Below are positions 26,701 to 31,283 of a stretch of DNA of 36,425 bases, in pieces (positions within the stretch are counted from its first letter, which is position 1; each line of letters begins with the position of its first letter). Position numbers and translations under genes: made by a program. The notes under the pieces were generated by a model. The model ran no database searches, was not told the origin of the DNA, and saw nothing but the letters and a program-made list of their open reading frames with translations. The stretch comes from Chloroflexota bacterium (GTDB lineage: Bacteria > Chloroflexota > Dehalococcoidia > UBA2979): NCBI GenBank assembly GCA_027592645.1, contig JAQCKI010000007.1, forward strand, positions 1 to 36,425, given 5' to 3'.

Positions 26701-26716
26701 CGTGACGCCGCAGTGA
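20783..26716 (+). CDS. Bacterial alpha-2-macroglobulin, membrane-anchored, thioester-less
   Basis: The 1977-aa protein has an acidic/Pro-rich cytoplasmic start, one TM helix (about 45-66), and then a very large extracytoplasmic part. Three Big_5 Ig-like domains lie at about 165-470 (each with a P-x-D-G start). MG domains follow, including MG2 (YTDRPLYRSGETVHFKA, near 700). The A2M domain comes next (AYWEGQLRTAADGRATV, near 1275), then the alpha-helical TED domain from about 1470 and a C-terminal MG10-like domain. Where thioester members have CxEQ, this one reads PVTGESVTR (1479-1487), so neither Cys nor Gln is present. The only cysteines are C1533 and C1536 (GWGWCQTCP). Bacterial A2Ms are thought to trap proteases that breach the envelope, next to PBP1C repair synthesis. 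The 4-base gap to the PBP gene implies co-translation. AGGGTGG serves as ribosome site. Confidence 0.93.
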   Translation: MTNEPQDEPQSVSPDDADASPSEPPPSPPASGASSLLARLRGQPRLLTLAGAVGVLLVLVVGVVLMRGTDAPLAGQAVEISPAGEEAPRLGPVVVTFGQRPRTDDASRLIALEPAVAGEFAWLDERTLLFQPDFPGFARGTEYVVSVAGEQAGLDRDFVQSFTVEGELVVQGVIPGPADRGVPPATHIYVQFSRSVAPLTTLDAQRADEVIVVDPPVQGTGEWLNTSLYRFVPTDLKPSTTYRVRVPAGLTGAVDGVLEADYEWSFTTVAPALARSTPADGTLFFGRSAPLTLVFNQAMDRASVEAGVRLRVVGGEEVATSASWDAEGVTLTLTPTTPLTLSTGYEVFVPAGLAGALGGTIELERRVRFNTSDPPRLLSSSPSDGEREAGRWGITLDFNNPIDVESLQDRLTISGIDSSTLQLFAWDERQVNINVQLEPSTTYTISTTAGVVDREGLVLDPFTVTFTTGALAPFVSYAVPGQLATYGAGAPQVLYFFGSNVPAVDFELYTLTEQEVRTILSDGLPSAPANRPWTPSSAALRTWSEPLSGGSNAVAQGMTVLGGTAPLATGHYYLRTAGASWEQSLYFAVVDTVLTTKLATDELVVWALDYLTAEPIANLEVRVNGPGVSNVAARTDAQGYASVAVPRPRDVTNEYRAYRVEAQGTRVGLARTDWAQGMELWQIGVPLEYSDRQYVGYAYTDRPLYRSGETVHFKAILRTDDDARYAIPSATDGLRLVVTDSFGEEIVSVPVTLNDFGTFAGDFTLPEQAATGYYNLAVIDDRDPWFWLAYSSFQVAEFRRPEFRVDLTPGQADYVDGQTIEVTAEASFFFGGALAGAQVDWAVLGFPSGVYFEEYGRYSFGDYDYFSPSIFEEPLRGNGETVTGADGVARIRIPAALRAGEGTTNFDVSVTVLDQTGQAIAGSTSVVVHPAAVYVGVDASAYVARTGEPVEVQLVTVDTTGQPVGGRPVTVQVFEREWITVKEEAAGGTRRYRSEPRDTLVATLSTTTGADGLGGVEYTPTQNGQLRILASTTDTAGREARSSRILWVSGEGVAAWEIRNDSVIELVADRALYRPGDVAEVLVPAPFAGARALVTIERGGIAEHSTRTFEGNSEVLRIPITDAMLPNAFVGVVLYRPPTGEDPVPRFHIGYVELRVSTESRELSVAVERDREVARPGETVNYTFRVTDAAGAGVSAELSVAMVDASVLSLVGGYTGPTGLEAFWFNRGLSVATGSSLAVSIDRANDVLSEPSLGGKGGGADEREGTRSTFENTAYWEGQLRTAADGRATVAITLPDNLTTWRTTVRAITEDTRVGETTDDLLSTQPLLLRPALPRFLRAGDEVTLRTLVRNATETAQRVSVSIEVEGLDLAEGAPEEREIAPGESAEFTWDARASAAGTAVVTFQATGASLADAVSIELPVLFDVTAETVATGGVVAGTSQVEAVYLPAFALTEGGTLGVTLQGSLVGSLQSELTRLTPVTGESVTRIASRVLATIGARRAEGIEGPALLAGIDGDLRRLQSTQRIDGGWGWCQTCPSDVTITAWVLIALGEAREAGSEMVWFGDNAVPLLRQYLEQRTDVQDPSDPNERALMYYAVQRASGGGWPLNSMRAVVQQHRDLLTPWGQAYLVLGLIDAGLEPSDESVRALIADLNASTIPSANGNHWEGDAIYGSIETNVSMTALVLQALVAADPSHPLIEETARWLSAARTAQRWVGSVERAQAIMGLGDFAALTGERQGEYDYRATFDDTELLAGRFSPTAGVNLAQAVMPLTSVKPGEVHRLGFSRERADGRMYYTAALRYGVPASQVEALNRGLAVSRSYSLLSDPSRPVSEAALGDVIRVTLTVVATADRKFVQVDDLLPAGLEAIDTTLATTPLEVRLLLEEERRAALAGDEEISASGPWFPWYWSPWDETAVRDDRYTLFATQLPRGVHEYVYFARATTPGNFFVAPARAEESAFPEVFGRSDSTRFTVTPQ

Positions 26717-26732
26717 GCGTGGCGACGTTGTG

Positions 26733-26773
26733 GCCCGCCCGGGAGGGGACCGTTGACTCTCCCCGTGGCGGGC
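26733..26773 (+). terminator. Strong hairpin after the alpha-2-macroglobulin gene
   Basis: GCCCGCC (26733-26739) pairs with GGCGGGC (26767-26773), and inside it GGGGA (26745-26749) pairs with TCCCC (26760-26764). The stem lies 17 bases after the stop and 40 before the DUF302 start. There is no T-tract, so it may be a Rho-type or mRNA-stabilising structure rather than a classical terminator. Confidence 0.4.
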
Positions 26774-26812
26774 TGCAGGGCGCAGACTGGTGATGCGATA
26801 GAAGGAGGTCTC

Positions 26813-27220
26813 ATGGAACATGGGCCGCTCGGAATTCACATCACCACCACGCTTCCATTCGAAGAGGCTGAGCGCGCGGTGACGGAGGCGCTCAAAGCGG
26901 AGGGCTTCGGTGTCCTCACGCGTATCGATGTCACCGCCACGCTTGCGGCGAAGATTGGCGCAACCATCGAGCCGTACGTGATCCTCGGTGCATGCAATCC
27001 GGGTCTCGCACACCAGGCGCTGAGCGTCTGGCGCGGATTCGGGTTGTTGATGCCGTGCAACGTGCTGGTACAGGACGCCGGAGCGCACCGCGTCGTCCAG
27101 GCGTTCGATCCCATGTCGATTGAGCAGGCGAGCGCCTTCCCCGATATCGAACCGATCGCACGACAGATTCGGGAATCGATGTCACGTGCGCTTGAAGCGG
27201 TGGAGGCGGCGCCCGCCTGA
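26813..27220 (+). CDS. DUF302-family protein
   Basis: The 135-aa soluble protein is one DUF302 domain. It shows the pattern ITTTLPFEEAERAVTEALKAEGFGVLTRIDV, continuing to YVILGACNPGLAHQAL, PCNVLVQ and AFDPM. The conserved GACNP loop with its Cys is present. The biochemical role of DUF302 is not established; members often sit near redox or metal genes and the fold resembles a small dimeric ligand-binding barrel. ATG 26813 has AAGGAGG (26802-26808) 4 bases upstream, one of the best ribosome sites in the window, suggesting high expression. It is a single gene between a hairpin and an A/T-rich promoter-like patch. Confidence 0.92.
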   Translation: MEHGPLGIHITTTLPFEEAERAVTEALKAEGFGVLTRIDVTATLAAKIGATIEPYVILGACNPGLAHQALSVWRGFGLLMPCNVLVQDAGAHRVVQAFDPMSIEQASAFPDIEPIARQIRESMSRALEAVEAAPA

Positions 27221-27365
27221 GCAGGGTGTTCGACGGGAGAAGTCTGTCCTTAATAGTACGAACTGATTTGATAGGTTTGTGATGTCTTCCGACGTGCGTT
27301 CCTGTGAGCGGGTGGGTACCATCGAGGCGGACCCAGGCGGGCAATCAACAGGAAGGCTGAGGGGA
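27221..27365 (+). promoter_or_regulatory. A/T-rich, promoter-like gap before the small basic gene
   Basis: Bases 27248-27290 (around TTAATAGTACGAACTGATTT and the following TGATAGGTTTGTGATG) are clearly A/T-rich against the local background. This is where a promoter for the gene at 27366 would be expected. No pair of -35/-10 hexamers with a standard spacer stands out, so I do not place one. The ribosome site GGAAGG (27351-27356) lies 9 bases before the ATG. Confidence 0.3.
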
Positions 27366-27620
27366 ATGCCGAAGTTCCAGAAACTGGATCCGGGTCAGGT
27401 TGTGCTCGGCCGAGGACGGTCGAACGCGCTCAAGCGGCGGCCCTTTGTCGATGCGATTCGAGCCAGTCAGGCCGGGCGAATTGAGCTCGAGCGCGGCGAA
27501 GACGCGGAAGCGACGAAGCGGCTACTCCGCCAGGCCTCTCGTGAGGCAGCGATCAAGGTGCGCTCCTCGTGGGAGGATGACTCGCATCGTGCGCTGTTGT
27601 GGAAGCGGGTGGGTGCCTAG
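27366..27620 (+). CDS. Small basic protein (84 aa), unknown
   Basis: ATG 27366 is chosen because GGAAGG/GAGGGG precede it; a longer start at 27279 would lie in the A/T-rich promoter-like patch. The 84-aa product has no signal peptide, membrane segment or cysteine. It starts MPKFQKLDPGQVVLGRGR, then SNALKRRPFVDAIRAS, and then a long charged helix (ELERGEDAEATKRLLRQAS) ending in a W/R-rich tail. The many Arg and Lys residues would suit nucleic-acid or acidic-protein binding, but I recognise no domain. A long RNA hairpin begins 58 bases after its stop. Confidence 0.6.
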   Translation: MPKFQKLDPGQVVLGRGRSNALKRRPFVDAIRASQAGRIELERGEDAEATKRLLRQASREAAIKVRSSWEDDSHRALLWKRVGA

Positions 27621-27678
27621 CACCGACCTCGTGCGGGATGCCTTAGGCAAGCGCCTCGCATCGTCAGAGATGCTCGAA

Positions 27679-27724
27679 GGTTCGCCGGTTCTCGTGGGAG
27701 ACTTCCCGCGGTGGCCGGCGAACC
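27679..27724 (+). ncRNA. 46-nt two-stem RNA hairpin between two small genes
   Basis: GGTTCGCCGG (27679-27688) is perfectly complementary to CCGGCGAACC (27715-27724). Inside, CGTGGGA (27693-27699) pairs with TCCCGCG (27704-27710, one G-U) around a four-base loop. An A-U (27678/27725) extends the base. The whole is much stronger than chance hairpins in the window. Only GTTT follows, so it is a poor intrinsic terminator. It could end the upstream transcript or act in the leader of the gene at 27879. Covariation data would be needed to call it an RNA family. Confidence 0.45.
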
Positions 27725-27789
27725 TCGTTTCACGGTGGGTGCGCATCTTCGGACAGGCGGCGCGTCCGCACAGGGCGCCACCAAAGATC

Positions 27790-27800
27790 GGGGTTTCCCC
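27790..27800. promoter_or_regulatory. GGGG-TTT-CCCC palindrome before the GTG at 27879
   Basis: GGGGTTTCCCC (27790-27800) is a perfect 4-base-arm dyad, followed at once by the A/T-rich stretch TTACATAAGAACCGAACAAC. In a G+C-rich genome this pattern suits a regulator site next to a promoter. It lies 78 bases before the start of the kinase-hairpin gene. Function is inferred from position only. Confidence 0.3.
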
Positions 27801-27878
27801 TTACATAAGAACCGAACAACCGGTGTGGCGGTGCGTTTCACTGGTAATACCGGCTCCCCGCAACGGAGGGAGGGACCC

Positions 27879-28100
27879 GTGCGAACGGCACAACCGGCCC
27901 TGGCCGACGAATTACGTGACGGTCTGCTGCAGGACCTGCTGGCGTCCAGTTTGCTGCTGGAATATGCCCGCCGCTCGCTGCCGATCGATGGCGATCAGGA
28001 GTCTGAGGCGATGCTGACGGCGGCCGCCGCCGCGCTCCACGAGGACATCGAGCGTGTGCGCCGACTGATCACGCGCCTGCAAGGGCACGAAGCGGCCTGA
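27879..28100 (+). CDS. Free-standing HisKA_3-like dimerisation hairpin without the phospho-accepting His (73 aa)
   Basis: The GTG at 27879 has an excellent ribosome site (GGAGGGAGGG, 27866-27875); the frame is open upstream but that part crosses the hairpin and palindrome. The 73-aa product is two helices: LADELRDGLLQDLLASSLLL (about 8-27), and then, from about residue 44, AAAAALHEDIERVRRLITRL. This matches the DHp module of NarL-type sensor kinases, whose H-box reads ELHDGxxQxLxAL, followed by a second helix ending in (V/I)RRLIxxL. Here the His position is Arg (R13), and no ATPase domain follows. It could therefore bind a kinase or response regulator but not accept phosphate. This role is inference. 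It ends 3 bases before the convergent thiamine-operon ATPase. Confidence 0.7.
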   Translation: MRTAQPALADELRDGLLQDLLASSLLLEYARRSLPIDGDQESEAMLTAAAAALHEDIERVRRLITRLQGHEAA

Positions 28101-28103
28101 CCC

Positions 28104-28868
28104 TCAGCGGACGGCCGTCAGCGCCTCTAGCACCTCCGCCTTCAGTTCGCTGAACCGCACCGAGGTGCTGTCCAGCGCCGCGCGCGGGCGGGGCAGATCC
28201 ACGTCGACGCGCCGGACGATGCGACCGGGCCGGCCGGACATCACGAACACCGTGTCTGAGAGCGTGATCGCCTCGTCGATGTCGTGCGTGACCAGCAAGA
28301 CGGTCCTGCCATCCTGGCGCCACACCTCCTGCAGCCACTCCTGCATCTCCCGGCGCGTGAGGGCGTCCAGCGCGCCGAATGGTTCATCCAGCAGCAGCAC
28401 CTCGCGGGGGGCAAGGAAGGTGCGGAGCAGCGCCAGGCGCTGCCGCATACCGCCGGAGAGTTGCCCCGGCCACGCGCGCTCGAACCCTTCGAGGCCAAAG
28501 CGTGCCATCAGGCCCCGCGCCTGCACCTCAGCGTCCGCGCGCGGAACGCCGGCGAGCTCCGCGCCGAGTACCGCGTTACCCAGCGCGCGCCGCCACGGCA
28601 GCAGCAGGTCACGTTGCGGCATGTATGCCGCAAGTGCGGTGACCCCCACGGCGTCCTGTCCCTGCAGATCCGCCCAACCCTCATCGGGTCGGGCGAGGCC
28701 GGCGAGGACGCGCAGCAGCGTGCTCTTCCCGCACCCGCTGGGCCCCACCAGGCTGGCGAACTGTCCGCGCTCCACCTGAAGCGAGGCCCCGGTCAGCGCG
28801 GCAACCGGAGGCGGCCCGACATAGGTCAGGCTCACACCGCGCACATCGATGGCTGGCGTTTCCTGCAC
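28104..28868 (-). CDS. thiZ: ABC transporter ATP-binding protein, ThiZ-type
   Basis: The 254-aa cytoplasmic ATPase powers the thiamine-pathway importer. It has Walker A GPSGCGKST, Q-loop in MPQRDLLLPW, signature LSGGMRQRLALLR, Walker B VLLLDEPFGALD and the H-loop THD. The GTG at 28868 is taken as start, 10 bases after the stop of the binding protein, with AGTAGG as ribosome site; the longer frame to 29183 is antisense-type noise overlapping that gene. It belongs to the nitrate/sulfonate/taurine/HMP class. It is the last gene of the TPP-riboswitch operon, hence the name (assigned by context). Confidence 0.9.
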   Translation of the reverse strand: MQETPAIDVRGVSLTYVGPPPVAALTGASLQVERGQFASLVGPSGCGKSTLLRVLAGLARPDEGWADLQGQDAVGVTALAAYMPQRDLLLPWRRALGNAVLGAELAGVPRADAEVQARGLMARFGLEGFERAWPGQLSGGMRQRLALLRTFLAPREVLLLDEPFGALDALTRREMQEWLQEVWRQDGRTVLLVTHDIDEAITLSDTVFVMSGRPGRIVRRVDVDLPRPRAALDSTSVRFSELKAEVLEALTAVR

Positions 28869-28878
28869 GGTGTCGAAC

Positions 28879-29913
28879 CTACTGGGCCGGCAAGAACTCG
28901 TTGGTGAACGCGGCCGCAGGATCCACCTCGCGCTCCAGCAGGCCAGATTCGCGCAAGAACGCCTCGAACCGCGTCCACACGTTGACCGACTGCACGCCCC
29001 ACCCCGCGCCGTCCGAGGCGTACCGGGTGGCGTGGTAGGTGGCGCTCGCGCGAACCAGCGTCTCGTCGAGCTCGGGGGCCTGCAGCAGCAGCAGCGTGGC
29101 CGCCTGCTCCGGGTCCTCGATCGCCACCGCGTAGCCTCGTGCCGTCGCAGCCAGGAACGCGCGCACGAGTTCCGGGCGCTCATCGAGCGTCCGCTGGTTC
29201 GCGATGATCGTCGGCGTGTACCAGTCCGGGATGCAGTCGAGGTAGTCGATGAACGCCACCGACGTCATCGCCTTGCCTTCGACTTCGGTCGCGCGGAGCA
29301 CGTCCCAGCCCTCGAACACCCAGACGACGTCGAAGCGTCCCTGCTCCATCCCCGCGAGGTAGTCGATGTTGCCGACTTCGACGAAGGTCACCGCACTCGG
29401 GTCACCGCCATCGCAGGCGACGAGCTCGTTGAGCAGCTGCTGCTCAAGCGGGCCGCCCCAGCCGCCGTACGTCTTGCCCTCGAAGTCGCGCGGTCGCGTG
29501 ATGCCGCTGGATGCGAGCGCCATCATGCTGGAGTCGTTGTGGGGCAACAGGGTCGCGATTGAGACCACCTCCGCCCCCGCGGCGCGCGCGGGGAGGATCG
29601 ACTCCGCCTGGGAGATGCCGAAGTCGGCCGCACCGGAGGCGACGACCTGATCCGCCGTGGCTGCCGCTGGCTCCACGATCTGGAGATCGATGCCCACCTC
29701 GCGGTACCAGCCGTTCGCCTGTGCCACATAGATGCCCGCGTGGTGGTTGTTTGGCGTCCAGTTCAGCATCAGCGTCACTGTGGTGAGCGCCTCGGCGGTT
29801 GGTGCGCCCTCGTCCGCTGCATCGCCGTCACAGGCGGCGAGCAGCATTGAGGTGAGCGCGAGCCCGCCGAGGGCTACCGCCAGACGGAACCGGGCGCGTG
29901 TCACGTTGATCAT
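28879..29913 (-). CDS. thiY: ABC substrate-binding lipoprotein, NMT1/THI5-like (ThiY-type)
   Basis: The 344-aa lipoprotein starts at ATG 29913 (AAGGGGAG upstream) with signal core VALGGLALTSMLLAAC, the Cys being the lipid anchor. The NMT1/THI5-like domain starts TTVTLMLNWTPNNHHAGIYV, the hallmark of pyrimidine-precursor binding proteins, and continues with GADFGISQAES and GGWGGPLEQQ. ThiY proteins bind N-formyl-aminomethylpyrimidine, a thiamine breakdown product salvaged to HMP. Its start overlaps the permease stop (ATGA). The riboswitch upstream supports a thiamine role. The exact ligand (HMP, FAMP or thiamine) is not settled by sequence. Confidence 0.9.
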   Translation of the reverse strand: MINVTRARFRLAVALGGLALTSMLLAACDGDAADEGAPTAEALTTVTLMLNWTPNNHHAGIYVAQANGWYREVGIDLQIVEPAAATADQVVASGAADFGISQAESILPARAAGAEVVSIATLLPHNDSSMMALASSGITRPRDFEGKTYGGWGGPLEQQLLNELVACDGGDPSAVTFVEVGNIDYLAGMEQGRFDVVWVFEGWDVLRATEVEGKAMTSVAFIDYLDCIPDWYTPTIIANQRTLDERPELVRAFLAATARGYAVAIEDPEQAATLLLLQAPELDETLVRASATYHATRYASDGAGWGVQSVNVWTRFEAFLRESGLLEREVDPAAAFTNEFLPAQ

Positions 29914-30713
29914 CAAACTCCCCTTTCGGTCCGTTCCCGGCCGGCGTGCTGCCACGGCATCGCGAGCCGCGCCAGCAGGTGGACGGCCGCAAAGAGCGCA
30001 ATGCTGACGGCGGCGATCACGATCACCGCCACGAAGACCTGATCGACGCGGAACGCTCGCTGCGACCGTGCGATGAACAGCCCGAGGCCGCTACTGGCCC
30101 CGACCCACTCGCCGATCACGGCACCGAGGACGGCGTAGGCCGCACTGATCTGGAGCCCTGCGAAGAAGGCCGGCACGGCTGATGGAATGAGAATGGTGCG
30201 CAGCACCTGCCATCGGCCCGCGCCCAGGCTTCGCGCCAGTTCGACCAGGTCACGGTCCGCACGGAGCAGACCGTCGGTGGTACTCACCACGATCGGGAAG
30301 AAGCCGATCAGGGCGACGATGAGCACCTTCGGCATGATCCCGAAGCCGAACCAGACGGCCAGCAGCGGCGCCAGCACCACCATCGGGATGTTCTGGGAGA
30401 TCACGAGCAGCGGGTACAGGGCCCGTCGTGAGGGCACTGAGGCGGCCAGGAGGCCAGCGATCCCGACGCCCGAAGCGCAGGCGATGAACAGGCCGGCCAG
30501 CGCCTCGGTCATGGTGGTGCGGATATGGCCGGGCAGGACACCGCGCGTCTCCAGGAACGCGTCCCACACGCGGCTGGGCGCCGGGACCAGGTAGGGCGCC
30601 ACGTCCAGCGCGCGCACCGTCACCTCCCACACCACCAGGACGGTGAGGAGGAACGCGAGCGCCGGCAGGGCCTCGCCTGCGCGACCACGGAGCGCCCGAC
30701 CAGCGTGGGTCAC
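29913..30713 (-). CDS. thiX: ABC transporter permease, ThiX-type
   Basis: The 266-aa inner-membrane protein has about six helices and the BPD_transp_1 pattern of the SsuC/ThiX group. The EAA loop is ELARSLGAGRWQVLRTILIPSA. The GTG start at 30713 overlaps the stop of the thiamine-binding protein (GTGA), and its own stop overlaps the next ATG, so translation of all three is coupled. It forms the channel for the substrate delivered by the downstream lipoprotein. Confidence 0.92.
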   Translation of the reverse strand: MTHAGRALRGRAGEALPALAFLLTVLVVWEVTVRALDVAPYLVPAPSRVWDAFLETRGVLPGHIRTTMTEALAGLFIACASGVGIAGLLAASVPSRRALYPLLVISQNIPMVVLAPLLAVWFGFGIMPKVLIVALIGFFPIVVSTTDGLLRADRDLVELARSLGAGRWQVLRTILIPSAVPAFFAGLQISAAYAVLGAVIGEWVGASSGLGLFIARSQRAFRVDQVFVAVIVIAAVSIALFAAVHLLARLAMPWQHAGRERTERGV

Positions 30714-31006
30714 GCGCGGAACTTGCCGGTGAGCGAGCCGATCGTGGGCTGCGCGGCCGGATTGGCATGCTCGGCAAACTTCACGACCGTCACCACGCTG
30801 CGCGCGCCGGCGTTCAGACAGGCTTCATGGACGCGCCGTGCGACCTCCCAGCAGGTCTCCGGGTCACCCTCGAACGTCGTGCCGAGCGCGTCGACCTCGA
30901 AGGTGAGGCCGGAGCGCTCGATGACGGCGATCGCCGCTTCCACGTGCAGGTAGGGCTGGTCAGCGGTGCCGGGCGGGTTCGGCAGGCACTCGATCTCCAC
31001 GATCAT
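30710..31006 (-). CDS. Thiamine-binding protein, MTH1187/YkoF-like (DUF77)
   Basis: The 98-aa protein matches the MTH1187 family of ferredoxin-like-fold thiamine-binding proteins: MIVEIECLPNPPG, then YLHVEAAIAVIERSGLTFEVDALGT, EGDP, and VVTVVKF. Family members bind thiamine or HMP and accompany HMP/thiamine ABC systems. It is the first gene after a TPP riboswitch; its CAGGAGCC ribosome site (31012-31019) is complementary to an upstream segment (see hairpin entry). The stop overlaps the permease GTG. Confidence 0.92.
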   Translation of the reverse strand: MIVEIECLPNPPGTADQPYLHVEAAIAVIERSGLTFEVDALGTTFEGDPETCWEVARRVHEACLNAGARSVVTVVKFAEHANPAAQPTIGSLTGKFRA

Positions 31007-31011
31007 GCGAT

Positions 31012-31051
31012 GGCTCCTGGGCGTGTGCGCCCGGAACGCCGCGCAGGAGCC
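31012..31051 (-). promoter_or_regulatory. Ribosome-site-sequestering hairpin of the thiamine operon
   Basis: On the minus-strand mRNA, GGCTCCTG (31051-31044) is perfectly complementary to CAGGAGCC (31019-31012), which contains the Shine-Dalgarno of the first gene. The loop itself can close with GGCGT/ACGCC (31020-31024 with 31036-31040). This is the expected layout of a TPP-riboswitch expression platform acting on translation. The partner that opens it without TPP is not resolved. Confidence 0.6.
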
Positions 31052-31126
31052 TGCCTGTCGGTGGCGTCGTCTGGTGACGGGGTGAGGCTGTCGTGGAGCC
31101 CGGATGGGGCTTCGTCATCACTCGTT

Positions 31127-31206
31127 CCGCTTCCCTACGCTCGCATTACCGAGGTCAGGTTCCGGGGTAGTCCTTGCGGATCTCAGCCTTACGGCCCCCC
31201 CAGCGG
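31127..31206 (-). promoter_or_regulatory. TPP riboswitch (THI box)
   Basis: All conserved parts of the thiamine pyrophosphate aptamer occur in order on the minus strand: CTGAGA (31186-31181), ACCTGA (31160-31155), TAATGC (31148-31143) and GCGTAGGGAA (31140-31131). P1 closes by CCGCT (31206-31202) with AGCGG (31131-31127). It senses TPP and shuts down the downstream uptake operon when thiamine is plentiful. This is directly visible and secure. Confidence 0.96.
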
Positions 31207-31237
31207 CGCACCGGGTCTCCGGTGGTCGACATCGCAA

Positions 31238-31266
31238 ACGGTACGGGTGGCGTGGTGCGCCGTCAA
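31238..31266 (-). promoter_or_regulatory. Candidate promoter of the thiamine operon
   Basis: On the minus strand, TTGACG (31266-31261, 5 of 6 to TTGACA) is followed after 17 bases by TACCGT (31243-31238, 3 of 6 to TATAAT). The predicted start would fall about 25 bases before the riboswitch P1. The -35 and spacing are good; the -10 is weak. Confidence 0.4.
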
Positions 31267-31283
31267 TGAAGGCTCCGCGGTAC

